64,000 bases of DNA from Paramuribaculum sp. (GTDB lineage: Bacteria; Bacteroidota; Bacteroidia; Bacteroidales; Muribaculaceae), in contig JAFLSD010000002.1 of assembly GCA_022511125.1 (NCBI GenBank), positions 1 through 64,000 on the forward strand. Reading direction: 5' to 3'. Positions within the stretch are counted from its first letter, which is position 1. Each line of letters starts with the position of its first letter. Below the pieces are notes generated by a model. That model was not told the origin of the DNA. It did no database searches and saw nothing but the letters and a program-made list of their open reading frames with translations. Both the position numbers and the translations under genes were made by a program. Positions 16,859 through 26,279 of this stretch are shown here, piece by piece.

Positions 16859-18025
16859 ATGTCCGACGAAAGATATATCAAACGAGGAGTGAGCGCATCA
16901 AAAGAAGATGTGCACAACGCTATAAAAAACGTCGATAAAGGAATTTTCCCCGGCGCCTTCTGCAAAATAATACCAGATATCCTCGGAGGAGATCCCGAGT
17001 ACTGCAACATCATGCATGCCGACGGAGCCGGCACCAAATCCTCACTTGCCTATGTCTATTGGAAAGAAACGGGCGATATCTCCGTTTGGAAAGGCATTGC
17101 ACAGGACGCCCTCATTATGAATCTCGACGATTTGCTTTGTGTCGGAGCCACGGATAATATTCTCGTCAGCAGCACCATCGGACGTAATAAAAACAAAATC
17201 CCGGGGGAAATCATCGCCGCTATCATCAACGGCACGGAAGAACTGCTCGCCGACCTACGCGATAAAGGCATCGGAATTTGGAGCACCGGAGGAGAAACAG
17301 CTGATGTTGGCGACCTTGTCCGGACTATTATCGTCGACAGCACCGTCACTTGCCGCATGCGCAGAGACCACGTCATCGACAATGCTAATATCCGTCCCGG
17401 TGACGTCATTGTTGGAATTGCTTCCTATGGAGAGGCTACATACGAATCCGAATACAATGGAGGAATGGGAAGTAATGGCCTGACATCCGCCCGTCATGAT
17501 GTTTTCGCTAAATATATCGCTGAAAAATATCCCGAAAGTTTCGACGGAGAAATGCCTGCCGAGCTTGTCTATAGCGGAACTGTCGGATTGACCGACTCTG
17601 TTATAGGAACGTCTGTCAACGCCGGAAAGCTCGTTCTTTCCCCAACGAGGACCTATGCACCTGTTATCAAACAGATCCTTGCCGAAATGCGCAAATCTAT
17701 CCATGGCATGGTTCATTGTTCCGGAGGTGCACAGACTAAGATACTTCACTTCATCGACAAAGGCCATGTCGTTAAAGACAACCTTTTCCCCATACCCCCG
17801 CTTTTCAAACTCATTCACCAGCAATCCGGCACGGATTGGCATGAGATGTACAAAGTCTTCAATATGGGACATCGAATGGAAATCTATCTCTCTAAGGACG
17901 ATGCGGCCAGAGTGATCGAAATTTCAAAGGCCTTCGGAATAGAAGCTAAAATCATCGGACGCGTCGAGGAGAGCGAATCAAAAAGGTTAACGATAAAGTC
18001 CGAATTCGGCACGTTTGAATACTGA
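16859..18025 (+). CDS. purM: Phosphoribosylformylglycinamidine cyclo-ligase (AIR synthetase)
   Basis: 388 residues. It converts FGAM to AIR in purine synthesis, using ATP. The N-terminal half has HADGAGTKSSLAYVYWKETG and GGETADVGDLVRTIIVD; the C-terminal half has GMVHCSGGAQTKILHF and a final IIGRVEE. It is the long form seen in Bacteroidetes, somewhat longer than the E. coli enzyme (about 345 residues). It ends 2 bp before the mltF-like gene. Confidence 0.93.
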   Translation: MSDERYIKRGVSASKEDVHNAIKNVDKGIFPGAFCKIIPDILGGDPEYCNIMHADGAGTKSSLAYVYWKETGDISVWKGIAQDALIMNLDDLLCVGATDNILVSSTIGRNKNKIPGEIIAAIINGTEELLADLRDKGIGIWSTGGETADVGDLVRTIIVDSTVTCRMRRDHVIDNANIRPGDVIVGIASYGEATYESEYNGGMGSNGLTSARHDVFAKYIAEKYPESFDGEMPAELVYSGTVGLTDSVIGTSVNAGKLVLSPTRTYAPVIKQILAEMRKSIHGMVHCSGGAQTKILHFIDKGHVVKDNLFPIPPLFKLIHQQSGTDWHEMYKVFNMGHRMEIYLSKDDAARVIEISKAFGIEAKIIGRVEESESKRLTIKSEFGTFEY

Positions 18026-18027
18026 CC

Positions 18028-19443
18028 ATGACCTGCCACTTCCTCTCTCCCCTTCCAAGGACTGTCCTCCCTGTCCTCTCTGCCTTAGCTTTGCTCTTTT
18101 CCTATGCTTGCGGCTCGGGGAATAGCTCCGCTGATCGTTCTGAAAATGTCCGACACACTTTCCCCGACACCCTCCGCGTCGGAACCCTCTATAGTCCCCT
18201 TTCCTACTACCTCTACAGAGAAGAGCCTATGGGTTACGACTACGATCTGGCGCTCACTTTGGCTGAAGATAAAGGATCTGTCCTCAAGCTCGAGGTCGCA
18301 TCTAATCTCGGAGCGCTTCTGGAAATGCTCGACTCTGGAAAGATTGACATTGCCGCTTACGAAATCCCGATAACCGGTGAGAACCGTTCGAGGGCTGTTC
18401 CCTGTGGGATCGAGAGGGTCACCTCCCAGGTGCTTGTGCAACCGAAGAAAAAAAATCAGCAGCTCATCACCGATGTCACTCAGCTCGTCGGCAAGGATGT
18501 CTTTGTCGAAGCAGGCAGCAAATACCACTACCGCATGCTCAATCTTAACGACGAATTGGGAGGTGGAGTAAATATTCATCCTGTCGACCGCGACACGCTC
18601 ATTACCGAAGAAATGATTGCCATGGTTTCCAAAGGAGAAATACCGCTCACGGTTGTCGACAGCGACATAGCCGAGCTTAACGCCACATACTACCCCGATC
18701 TCGACATTACACTTCAAGTAAGCTTCCCGCAACGTGCTGCTTGGGCTGTCGCTCCCGGAAAAGAATGGCTTGCCGACTCTGTCGACAAATGGTTTGAGGC
18801 GGAAATTCCGCGAAACATTCAGAAGAATCTTCTAAAACGATATTTCGAAATAAGCAAGCGCGAAGCCGGCAATGAAGTCGCTTATCCCGACTTCCGCTCA
18901 GGGAGAATTTCACCCTTCGACTCACTCTTCCGACGTTCCGCCGCACAGATTGGCTGGGACTGGCGTTTACTCGCCGCGATGGGATACATGGAAAGCAAAT
19001 TCAACCCCGATGTCGTATCATGGGCCGGCGCAAAAGGCATCATGCAGATCATGCCTCAGACTGCCATTGGCTATGGAGTCTCCCCCGAACTTCTGACCGA
19101 CAATGGCTTAAGCATCGCCACAGCCGCAAAGATTATCGCCTCACAGGAAAAAAAATTCGAGCCGCTGGTTCCGGACCCCGAAGAAAGAAAAAAATTCATT
19201 GTCGCCGCTTACAATTCCGGAGCCGCCCATATACTCGATGCGATAGCATTAGCCGGAAAATACGGCTATGACCCAACGGTTTGGGACGGTAATGTCGAAC
19301 TCGCACTAATGCTCAAAGCGAATCCCGAATATTACAACGACCCCGTATGCAAATATGGATATTTCCGAGGTAATCAGACATTCGAATACGTTCGTAAAGT
19401 CTTCGCATTCTATCAACGGGCAATATCGAAGATAAAACCCTGA
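18028..19443 (+). CDS. MltF-like membrane-bound lytic transglycosylase
   Basis: 471 residues. Signal peptide with Cys28 (FSYACGSG) suggests a lipoprotein. Residues about 45-280 form a periplasmic solute-binding (SBP_bac_3-like) domain (LRVGTLYSPLSYYLYREEPM, GYDYDLALTLAE). The C-terminal SLT domain has the catalytic Glu in MGYMESKFNPDVVSWAGAKG and the IMQIMPQTA motif. It would cut peptidoglycan glycan strands, the SBP domain acting as regulator, as in E. coli MltF. Tight coupling to purM (2 bp) suggests co-translation. Confidence 0.93.
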   Translation: MTCHFLSPLPRTVLPVLSALALLFSYACGSGNSSADRSENVRHTFPDTLRVGTLYSPLSYYLYREEPMGYDYDLALTLAEDKGSVLKLEVASNLGALLEMLDSGKIDIAAYEIPITGENRSRAVPCGIERVTSQVLVQPKKKNQQLITDVTQLVGKDVFVEAGSKYHYRMLNLNDELGGGVNIHPVDRDTLITEEMIAMVSKGEIPLTVVDSDIAELNATYYPDLDITLQVSFPQRAAWAVAPGKEWLADSVDKWFEAEIPRNIQKNLLKRYFEISKREAGNEVAYPDFRSGRISPFDSLFRRSAAQIGWDWRLLAAMGYMESKFNPDVVSWAGAKGIMQIMPQTAIGYGVSPELLTDNGLSIATAAKIIASQEKKFEPLVPDPEERKKFIVAAYNSGAAHILDAIALAGKYGYDPTVWDGNVELALMLKANPEYYNDPVCKYGYFRGNQTFEYVRKVFAFYQRAISKIKP

Positions 19444-19473
19444 CAATACGCTCCCCTGATGAATTTCACGCGG

Positions 19474-19782
19474 CTAATTTATCATTTCTGACCATAGATG
19501 TCTGAAAGCCGAAACAGGATCTATAAAAATCATTCTCGGACCCGTATAGCGCATCACCTTGGCTATTTCCGTTTTAAATTTTGGCTGATAACAATGAATT
19601 TTACACTTACGGCAACTTGACTTCTCGTTCCCGAAAGGACAGTTTTCTAACCTTTTATGTGAATACCGGCACAACTCCTCACACTCTTGACACAGTACCC
19701 CCTTCGACACATTGTGATGTGCCCTGCAATACACTCTGATCATTTTCTCCACAATCAGCTTTTCTCTTTCGATACGATCCAT
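19474..19782 (-). CDS. YgbA-type 'nitrous oxide-stimulated promoter' family protein
   Basis: 102 residues with nine cysteines in CxxC-like groups (YCRAHH, LCQECEELCRYSHKRL, CPFGNEKSSCRKCKIHCY) and the family ending YTGPRMIFIDPVSAFRHL. These match the YgbA_NO family, which in enterobacteria is nitric-oxide induced. A metal or Fe-S cluster is likely from the Cys pattern but unproven. It is convergent with mltF and independent of neighbours. Confidence 0.85.
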   Translation of the reverse strand: MDRIEREKLIVEKMIRVYCRAHHNVSKGVLCQECEELCRYSHKRLENCPFGNEKSSCRKCKIHCYQPKFKTEIAKVMRYTGPRMIFIDPVSAFRHLWSEMIN

Positions 19783-19905
19783 ACCTAAAACGGTGTCTTA
19801 CCGGTTGATAAATTCTATCCTTGGTAAAACACTTCAAATTTACTAAACATTCCTGATATTAACCTATCAAAAATAGACCATATTATTTTTTTTACTTATT
19901 GTCAT

Positions 19906-20796
19906 TTAGAATTCAAATTCTTCATAAACCGTGCTCCCTAAACGGTCTTCAATCCAGTTTAAAACATCACGGCTTATCTGGTGCCCTTTGGGGTCTGCCA
20001 TTAGAAAATGATTTACTCCGGCATATATGAACAGGCTCTTGTCTTTTGCCACCGTCTGTTCATAAAATTCTATTGCATCTTTTGGCGAAACTGAGTCGTC
20101 CCCATTACCGTTTAAAACCATAACAGAATTGCAGAAAGTGTCACGATGCGTTCTTAGATAAGCGATTCCTTCTTTGAAAGCATTGAGAATAGCCGGATAT
20201 ATTTCTGAAAGTGTACTGGTATCACCCGGTTTAGAGAATTCTTTCATTGTTTTCCATTCAGGAAGATGAAGTGTCCCGTAGGCTGCATCGATAGTATTGA
20301 TTCTTGTATCTTCAGCTTCTGGACGGGGAAGATAACCGAAATTAGTAAGATTGTAACGGAGTACTCCGGCGGCAAGAATGATTCCGTTTACACCTTCAGG
20401 ATACTTGGTTCCATAGAGAGCTGCAACGTGACCTCCCATACTGTGACCCAAAACAAACACCTTCACTCCGGAGTTTTCCTTTTTTGCAAGATCTACTATA
20501 ACTTTCAGATCCTCCGCCATTTCCCAATAGCTTTTGACGTATCCGCGTTTACCCTCAGACTTACCGTGTCCTCGGGCGTCATATCTGTAAACACCGATAT
20601 TTGCCTCTATGAACGGTTTCACAAAATCATCGTATAGAGTAAGATTGTTGGCCAGTCCATGAAGAATTATTAATATGGCTTTCGGAGAGTCACTGATAAA
20701 CTGACGCACAAGATTCAATTTGATGCCATCCCAACTCTCCACCATTTCATCGCTATAATAGACCCTGTTATTATTTTCAAATTTTGATAAATTCAT
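19906..20796 (-). CDS. Alpha/beta hydrolase, monoglyceride-lipase-like
   Basis: 296 residues, Hydrolase_4/S33 type. The oxyanion-region motif is ILHGLANNLTLYDD, the nucleophile Ser is in GHSMGGH, a likely acid Asp is in NGNGDDSVSP, and the His is in GVNHFLM. Cytoplasmic (no signal peptide). Candidate substrates are monoacylglycerols or other small esters. It lies 34 bp downstream of the radical SAM gene, so the two may be co-transcribed. Confidence 0.88.
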   Translation of the reverse strand: MNLSKFENNNRVYYSDEMVESWDGIKLNLVRQFISDSPKAILIILHGLANNLTLYDDFVKPFIEANIGVYRYDARGHGKSEGKRGYVKSYWEMAEDLKVIVDLAKKENSGVKVFVLGHSMGGHVAALYGTKYPEGVNGIILAAGVLRYNLTNFGYLPRPEAEDTRINTIDAAYGTLHLPEWKTMKEFSKPGDTSTLSEIYPAILNAFKEGIAYLRTHRDTFCNSVMVLNGNGDDSVSPKDAIEFYEQTVAKDKSLFIYAGVNHFLMADPKGHQISRDVLNWIEDRLGSTVYEEFEF

Positions 20797-20830
20797 AGTT
20801 ATTGATTTTTAAGTTTCACCACATTTAAAT

Positions 20831-21709
20831 TTATAATGACTTTTTGTTTGCTCTATAACTCGACAATTCATCCATATCGAAATTATTTATGCCATATTGC
20901 AGATCATCAAGAATTTGTTTTTTTCTCGACAAAAACGACGGCCCGGAGAGATTCATCGATGATGTATGATGAGTCATAAAATAGGCATCGATATTCAAAT
21001 TCTCAACGAAAGTTTTCAGTTCCTCCATCATTTCCTTTTCAGTTAAAGGAGTAAATTCACCACGTTGAGCCTCTTCCAGCAATGGAGTATTCGGAAATAA
21101 GGTCAGACCGCCTGTCCCGACAAGCATTGGATGAGTCTGATTGAAAATCTTGGCTGAGTTCACTGCATGTTGTCGGCTTAGTTCCCTGCCTCCCACCCCG
21201 TTAAGAAATGTAACCCAATATCGGATGCCCGCTTCATCAAGCTTCTTTGTTTGTTCGAGAATATCTTTCGAAGTATAACCCTTGTTTATCCTTTTCAAAG
21301 TTTCATCGTCACCGCTCTCAACGCCCAATGATATCTCGTTCAACCCTAACTCCTTCAATTCATGTAATTGTTCTACTGACTTGTCCTTAAGGTCGGAAAC
21401 GCGTGTCTGCGTGTAAATATGTTCAAGATGCGGTAGATACTTTCTGATTAACTCCAGGATTGCCTTCATCTTATCGAAACTCATTGCCATGGGATTGGCG
21501 CTGAGAAGCTGTAAAGTTCTGGCATTTGGCTCGATTCTTTGGATTTCCTTAAGGTCTTTCTCTATCCATTCCAGAGGTTGAAGTCGGAAAGGGACATTCG
21601 CATACATCGAACAGAATTTACACTTGTTATGAGTACAACCTTGAGTAACTTGAAGTAATGGAAAGGTTGGCCAATATGGATTTCTATAAACAGGTTCTGT
21701 AAAATGCAT
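20831..21709 (-). CDS. Radical SAM protein with a CX4CX2C cluster motif
   Basis: 292 residues. The cluster motif is CTHNKCKFCSMY: three Cys spaced 4 and 2, instead of the classic 3 and 2, a spacing also known in COG1032-like proteins with CSxNKCxFC. Downstream are RTLQLLSANPMAMSFDKM, ISLGVESGDDETLKRINKG and TGGLTLFPNTPLL, typical of an Elp3/MiaB-like TIM barrel. No B12 or auxiliary cluster domain is evident. The reaction is unknown; a possible operon with the hydrolase downstream gives no clear clue. Confidence 0.85.
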   Translation of the reverse strand: MHFTEPVYRNPYWPTFPLLQVTQGCTHNKCKFCSMYANVPFRLQPLEWIEKDLKEIQRIEPNARTLQLLSANPMAMSFDKMKAILELIRKYLPHLEHIYTQTRVSDLKDKSVEQLHELKELGLNEISLGVESGDDETLKRINKGYTSKDILEQTKKLDEAGIRYWVTFLNGVGGRELSRQHAVNSAKIFNQTHPMLVGTGGLTLFPNTPLLEEAQRGEFTPLTEKEMMEELKTFVENLNIDAYFMTHHTSSMNLSGPSFLSRKKQILDDLQYGINNFDMDELSSYRANKKSL

Positions 21710-21889
21710 TATGAATAATTGTTTTTCTCAGCATTTAAACGTTTTAACTCTGCATAATGTTGCAAAAACCGATAATTATTGTTACTGCAGTAAAACGCCT
21801 CATTTTCAAAGACCCAGATCCTCAACTTTTCGATACTAAGATATTTTAATCTCCACCCTTTTCAGTTCCACCCTTTTCAGTTTAGGCGG

Positions 21890-21919
21890 GATAAAACAAA
21901 AGCACCGTTTTCGGTGCTT
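21890..21919 (-). terminator. Terminator of tRNA-Ser
   Basis: Minus strand AAGCACCG-AAAA-CGGTGCTT followed by TTGTTTTAT, starting directly after the tRNA CCA end. Confidence 0.85.
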
Positions 21920-21920
21920 C

Positions 21921-22010
21921 TGGCGGAGAGGACGAGATTCGAACTCGTGGTAGGATTACTCCTACGACAGTTTAGCAAACTGTTGGTTTCAGCCACTCAC
22001 CCACCTCTCC
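21921..22010 (-). tRNA. tRNA-Ser (anticodon GCU)
   Basis: 90 nt including an encoded CCA. Acceptor GGAGAGG pairs with CCTCTCC. The anticodon stem-loop CAGTTTGCTAAACTG presents GCT. A long variable arm (GTAGGAGTAATCCTAC) is typical of class II tRNAs, and the T-loop is GTTCGAATC. It reads AGC/AGU codons. Promoter TAAATTTG at 22041-22048. Confidence 0.97.
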
Positions 22011-22040
22011 TTGCTCGGTCGGTTTTTGACTTTTGCGGTG

Positions 22041-22048
22041 CAAATTTA
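22041..22048 (-). promoter_or_regulatory. TAnnTTTG promoter of tRNA-Ser
   Basis: TAAATTTG on the minus strand with TTG exactly 20 bp upstream and about 31 bp before the tRNA 5' end. Confidence 0.7.
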
Positions 22049-22111
22049 AACCTTTTTTTCGTATCATGCAACATTGACACAAAAATATTTTTCCGCATTA
22101 ATGCGAATGTT

Positions 22112-22119
22112 TAACTTTG
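22112..22119 (+). promoter_or_regulatory. TAnnTTTG promoter of the MFS gene at 22165
   Basis: TAACTTTG, exact consensus, 45 bp before the ATG at 22165. An in-frame TTG at 22117 overlaps this box and cannot be the start. Confidence 0.65.
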
Positions 22120-22164
22120 CACCCGATTTGCCGGATAACATTCCGACGGATAGTTAAACCGGAT

Positions 22165-23355
22165 ATGATGGAAAAGGTTAACGAGCGTCTTTGGAACTCT
22201 AATTATTGGAAAGTGATGATCAGCAACTTCCTGCTTTTCTTCGCTTTCTATATCCTGACTCCTCTCCTCCCTATTTATCTTGACGCACAGTTCAGCGCCG
22301 ACAAACACATGATCGGCATTGTCCTTTCCGGATACGTCGTGGCCACGCTGCTCGTCCGACCCTTCAGCGGATTCATTGTCGACACCTTCAATCGAAAGAC
22401 CGTACTGATGATCTGCTTTTTCTCGTTTTTCATCTTTTTTGCAGGTTATATCGGAGCTGGAACGCTCCTCATGTTCGCCATTTTCAGGACACTCCATGGC
22501 CTCCCATTCGGCGCGGCCACTGTAGCCAATTCTACTGTGGCAATAGATGTTCTCCCATCATCTCGGCGCAACGAAGGGATTGGATACTACGGGCTCAGCA
22601 ACAATCTCGCTATGGCAATAGCGCCTTCTATCGGAATTTGGATCTACTCCTCGACAGAACGATTCGATTTCCTTTTCTGGCTCGCATTTGTTCTCGCATT
22701 CCTCGGATTCCTTTCCTCCACCACTGTTAAACTGCCACATCGACCTAAAGTGCCCGGTAAACCAAAACTTTCGCTCGACCATTTCTTTTTGACTAAAGCA
22801 TGGTTGATGGCCGTCAACATCTGTCTTTTCGCGCTCTGCTGGGGAGTGATGAGCAATTATGTCGCTATTTACGGACAGGAGTGTCTCGGCATTACCGACG
22901 GAACCGGGCTCTTCTTCATGATACTCTCCGCCGGACTGTTTGCCGCACGGCTCTTCGGCACCAAAGCTCTGCGCAGGGGAAAACTCACGCAGAGTTGCAC
23001 AATCGGGGTCATACTTTCTTCCATCGGTTACCTCCTTTTTGCATTGATGTGGGGCCAATGGTCATACTACTTGTCCGCACTGTTTGTCGGACTCGGCAAC
23101 GGTCAGATGTATCCCGCAATGCTGAACATGTTCATCAAAGTCGCCCGACACGACCAGCGAGGAACAGCCAACTCATCGATACTCATCGCCTGGGATCTGG
23201 GAATGGGGTTGGGAATACTTCTCGGCGGTTTTCTCGTTCAGTACATCAATTATCAGGCTGCATTCTGGGCCACTGCTATAGCTCAAATCGGAGGTTCGAT
23301 ACTCTTTGTTTTGGTGACAAAATATTTTTTCATGAAACGAAGATTATTTGATTAA
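22165..23355 (+). CDS. Major facilitator superfamily transporter
   Basis: 396 residues from the ATG at 22165 (MMEKVNERLWNSNYWK), with 12 predicted helices. The loop 2-3 motif A is visible as GYVVATLLVRPFSGFIVDTFNRKT, and GLPFGAATVANSTVAIDVLPSSRR lies in the following region. Similar to the YfcJ/YhhS type of putative drug or metabolite exporters; substrate unknown. It is a single-gene unit divergent from tRNA-Ser. Confidence 0.88.
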   Translation: MMEKVNERLWNSNYWKVMISNFLLFFAFYILTPLLPIYLDAQFSADKHMIGIVLSGYVVATLLVRPFSGFIVDTFNRKTVLMICFFSFFIFFAGYIGAGTLLMFAIFRTLHGLPFGAATVANSTVAIDVLPSSRRNEGIGYYGLSNNLAMAIAPSIGIWIYSSTERFDFLFWLAFVLAFLGFLSSTTVKLPHRPKVPGKPKLSLDHFFLTKAWLMAVNICLFALCWGVMSNYVAIYGQECLGITDGTGLFFMILSAGLFAARLFGTKALRRGKLTQSCTIGVILSSIGYLLFALMWGQWSYYLSALFVGLGNGQMYPAMLNMFIKVARHDQRGTANSSILIAWDLGMGLGILLGGFLVQYINYQAAFWATAIAQIGGSILFVLVTKYFFMKRRLFD

Positions 23356-23519
23356 CAAATGTTAATAGGGCTATCTCCCGATAATGTGAATCAAAACGCC
23401 TCAAACTATCAAATTGAAATTATTTCCCTTCTTTTCATGAGTAATTTCAATTAAAAAATTGATATTTTTGACAAATTGTTAAAATAAAGTTAACGTAACG
23501 TCATTTTTTCACAGTTTCG

Positions 23520-23551
23520 TTTGCACGGTTTTAGCCATAACTCTAATTTTG
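23520..23551 (+). promoter_or_regulatory. Complete Bacteroidota promoter for a small RNA
   Basis: TTTG at 23520-23523, a 20-bp spacer, then TAATTTTG at 23544-23551: both boxes and spacing are ideal. No coding gene follows for 450 bp. Confidence 0.7.
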
Positions 23552-23554
23552 CCA

Positions 23555-23623
23555 TGTGTTTTTCATGGTATTAGATTTAAGGTTAACTAAGATTGGTTGT
23601 CGTGACGACACCCAATTTTTTTT
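23555..23623 (+). ncRNA. Putative small RNA of about 70 nt
   Basis: It runs from a few bases after an ideal promoter to a strong terminator: ATTGG-T-TGTCG, loop TGA, CGACA-C-CCAAT, then eight T's. A small CCATG/CATGG inverted repeat overlaps the predicted 5' end (23552-23568). There is no open frame of note. It may be a free sRNA or a regulatory RNA unit upstream of relA/spoT; the terminator would separate it from that gene. Confidence 0.5.
23592..23623 (+). terminator. Terminator of the small RNA
   Basis: Ten base pairs with one T-C mismatch, 3-nt loop, then a run of T's. Confidence 0.8.
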
Positions 23624-23902
23624 ATCCTCTTTCAGAAACAAATGATTTTTCTCAATATGTCAATGTTCGCTCGTCAGCCTTCGGGACTATCACTGCTTTA
23701 GTCCTTAACGCAGATTCGGCACAAAATTAATATCGAAATAAGGGGACAATCTGCGATTTTGGCCTATACGCTAAAAGTTGCCCAGGTGTCCATATTGACA
23801 ATCAAGATGTTAGCCATTTTTTAATGCAAAAATTTAACTCTATTTAACTAAACTACCACCCTTTCACTACCCCGCATCTCCCCTTTTTCCGCTAATTATT
23901 TG

Positions 23903-23910
23903 TATATTTG
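23903..23910 (+). promoter_or_regulatory. TAnnTTTG -7 element for relA/spoT
   Basis: TATATTTG, exact consensus, followed by TAACGG. It gives a leader of about 88 nt to the ATG at 24003. Confidence 0.6.
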
Positions 23911-24002
23911 TAACGGAGAAGATTGCGCCGCATCACGGATAATACCGTAGCGACACGATATTGAACACGCCAAATGTCTGAATATCAATCAAATCATGCG
24001 CA

Positions 24003-26258
24003 ATGGAAAAGATGTTGATGACACCAGAGGAAGAAGACAGATTGATTGAATCCGAATTTCAGGATTTACTCAACGGATACCTGAGAAGCAACCACCGCAA
24101 GAAAGTCGAGATTATCGAACGGGCGTTTAGGTTCGCTAAAAAAGCGCACGGTGGCATACGCCGCCGGTCTGGTGAGCCATACATTCTCCACCCCATTGCG
24201 GTAGCTAAAATCGCAAGTCAGGAAATCGGACTCGGATCTACTTCTATTTGCGCCGCACTGCTCCACGATGTCGTCGAGGATACGGACTACACGGTTGACG
24301 ACATACAGCGGATGTTCGGTAAGAAAATCGCACAGATCGTATCGGGACTCACTAAAATTTCAGGTGGCATTTTCGGAGACCAGGCATCGGCACAAGCTGA
24401 AAACTTCCGAAAACTCCTTCTCACTATGAGCGAGGACATCAGAGTCGTACTCATCAAAATGGCCGACAGACTCCACAACATGAGGACACTCGGCTCGATG
24501 GCACCTAACAAACAGTACAAAATTGCAGGAGAAACGCTCTACATCTACGCTCCGCTCGCACATCGACTCGGTCTATTCGCTATCAAAACCGAACTCGAAG
24601 ACCTCAGCTTCAAATACGAACATCCGGCATCTTACGCCGAGATTTCAAAAATGATCAAGGAATCCGAAGATCGTCGTTCCGCAGTCTACAACGATTTTGC
24701 CACGCCCATCAAGGAAAATCTTGATAAAATGGGGCTTAAATATGAAGCAAAGGCACGGATGAAATCCGTTTATTCCATTTGGAAAAAAATGGAAACCAAG
24801 AAGATACCGTTCGAAGAAGTCTACGACCTCTACGCTATGAGGATCATTTTCGACTGTAACGACCAATCGCAGGAAAAAGCCATCTGCTGGAGCATTTATG
24901 CCACTATCACAGACCTTTACCGTCTGCATCCCGACAGAACAAGAGACTGGATAAGCAACCCTAAGGCCAATGGTTATCAGGCACTTCATCTCACAGTAAT
25001 GGGAACCGACGGAAACTGGGTGGAAATACAGATTCGTTCACGCAGAATGGACGAAATAGCCGAAAAAGGTTTCGCTGCACACTGGAAATACAAAATCGGG
25101 GAAAGCGACGAGGAATCTGAGCTCAATGTCTGGCTCAGAACTATCAAGGACATACTTGACGACCCCAATCCGAACGCCATCGACTTCCTCGACACTCTCA
25201 AACTCAACCTCTTCGCTTCCGAAATTGTCGTATTCACTCCCAAAGGAGAACTCATCACACTACCCACGGAATCTACAGTCCTTGATGTCGCGTTCTCTCT
25301 CCATTCGCAGATCGGCACTAAATGTATCGCCGGGAAAGTCAACCATAAACTCGTTCCGCTGAGCTACAAACTCCATAGCGGCGACCAGGTTGAAGTGCTG
25401 ACATCCCAATCGCAGACACCGAAAGAAGAATGGATGGCATTTCTCGCCACCGCCAAAGGAAGAACACGACTCAGACAGGCATTGAGAAGAGAACAACAGC
25501 CCATCATCGACAAAGGCAAAGAAATACTGGCCGAATATCTCAAAGAAGCGGAGGTAGAGGAAACCAACGAAATCATCACCAAAATGATGGCGTTCTATCA
25601 CGTCACATCGCGAGAATCATTCTACCTCAGGCTTGGAAACGGCGATCTTTCCCTCGAAGGATATGTCATCAAGGAGTCGCCTAAAGCCGAACAATCACTC
25701 ATTTCCAGAATTTTCCGAATCGGAAGGCGGCGTAACAACGACCGCGATGACGACAGTGGAATTATCATCAACACACCTGAAAACATCGACCGGAAAAAGA
25801 CATATTCACTGCGCATCAACGATCACGAACGAAACTTCGTCTTTGCCGATTGCTGCCGACCGATTCCCGGCGACGATGTGATGGGATTCATCAATGATAT
25901 CGGACAAGTCGAGGTACATAGCCTGAACTGTCCGCGAGCACAAGTACTCAAAGCAAGCTTCGGCCCGCGGATAATCAGCACGGAATGGGAAACCGCCAGC
26001 GAAAAATTCCTCGCCGAAATTAGCATTGACGGCATCGACCGACACGGAATACTCCAGGAGCTCACACAGATGATTTCAAACAACCTCAACATCGACATTC
26101 GCTCTCTACATGTCGACACCGATAACGAAGTCTTCACTTGCCGGCTTACTGCTATGGTCACCGACACAAGAGTTGTTACCGAGCTTTGTGAAAAAGTAAA
26201 GAAAATCAAGGGCGTACAGAGAGCGGCAAGGGTTGCCGACAAGATCAACGCCGTTTAA
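24003..26258 (+). CDS. Bifunctional (p)ppGpp synthetase/hydrolase (RelA/SpoT)
   Basis: 751 residues, full-length Rel architecture. The hydrolase HD domain keeps HDVVED (His88, Asp89, Glu92, Asp93), so it should be active. The synthetase domain has YDLYAMRIIFD and the substrate loop RTRDWISNPKANGYQALHL, nearer the RxKD of bifunctional enzymes than the ExDD of RelA. TGS (VVFTPKGELITLPTESTVLD), a Cys-containing region (FADCCRPIPGDDVMG) and a C-terminal ACT domain follow. It controls the stringent response. The PgpH-like gene follows by 21 bp. Confidence 0.96.
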   Translation: MEKMLMTPEEEDRLIESEFQDLLNGYLRSNHRKKVEIIERAFRFAKKAHGGIRRRSGEPYILHPIAVAKIASQEIGLGSTSICAALLHDVVEDTDYTVDDIQRMFGKKIAQIVSGLTKISGGIFGDQASAQAENFRKLLLTMSEDIRVVLIKMADRLHNMRTLGSMAPNKQYKIAGETLYIYAPLAHRLGLFAIKTELEDLSFKYEHPASYAEISKMIKESEDRRSAVYNDFATPIKENLDKMGLKYEAKARMKSVYSIWKKMETKKIPFEEVYDLYAMRIIFDCNDQSQEKAICWSIYATITDLYRLHPDRTRDWISNPKANGYQALHLTVMGTDGNWVEIQIRSRRMDEIAEKGFAAHWKYKIGESDEESELNVWLRTIKDILDDPNPNAIDFLDTLKLNLFASEIVVFTPKGELITLPTESTVLDVAFSLHSQIGTKCIAGKVNHKLVPLSYKLHSGDQVEVLTSQSQTPKEEWMAFLATAKGRTRLRQALRREQQPIIDKGKEILAEYLKEAEVEETNEIITKMMAFYHVTSRESFYLRLGNGDLSLEGYVIKESPKAEQSLISRIFRIGRRRNNDRDDDSGIIINTPENIDRKKTYSLRINDHERNFVFADCCRPIPGDDVMGFINDIGQVEVHSLNCPRAQVLKASFGPRIISTEWETASEKFLAEISIDGIDRHGILQELTQMISNNLNIDIRSLHVDTDNEVFTCRLTAMVTDTRVVTELCEKVKKIKGVQRAARVADKINAV

Positions 26259-26279
26259 CATATTACTCCACACGCAAAA

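Larger units (their letters stand above)
23356..24002. other. Gene-free 647-bp region upstream of relA/spoT
   Basis: No coding frame is credible. It holds an sRNA-like unit (promoter 23520-23551, terminator 23592-23623) and the relA/spoT promoter (23903-23910). The stretch 23640-23880 has no recognisable feature. The beginning is AT-rich with several GTTAA-type motifs. Confidence 0.6.

Noticed and set aside
22117..22164. Upstream start of the second MFS gene
   Set aside because: The TTG lies inside the -7 box TAACTTTG.
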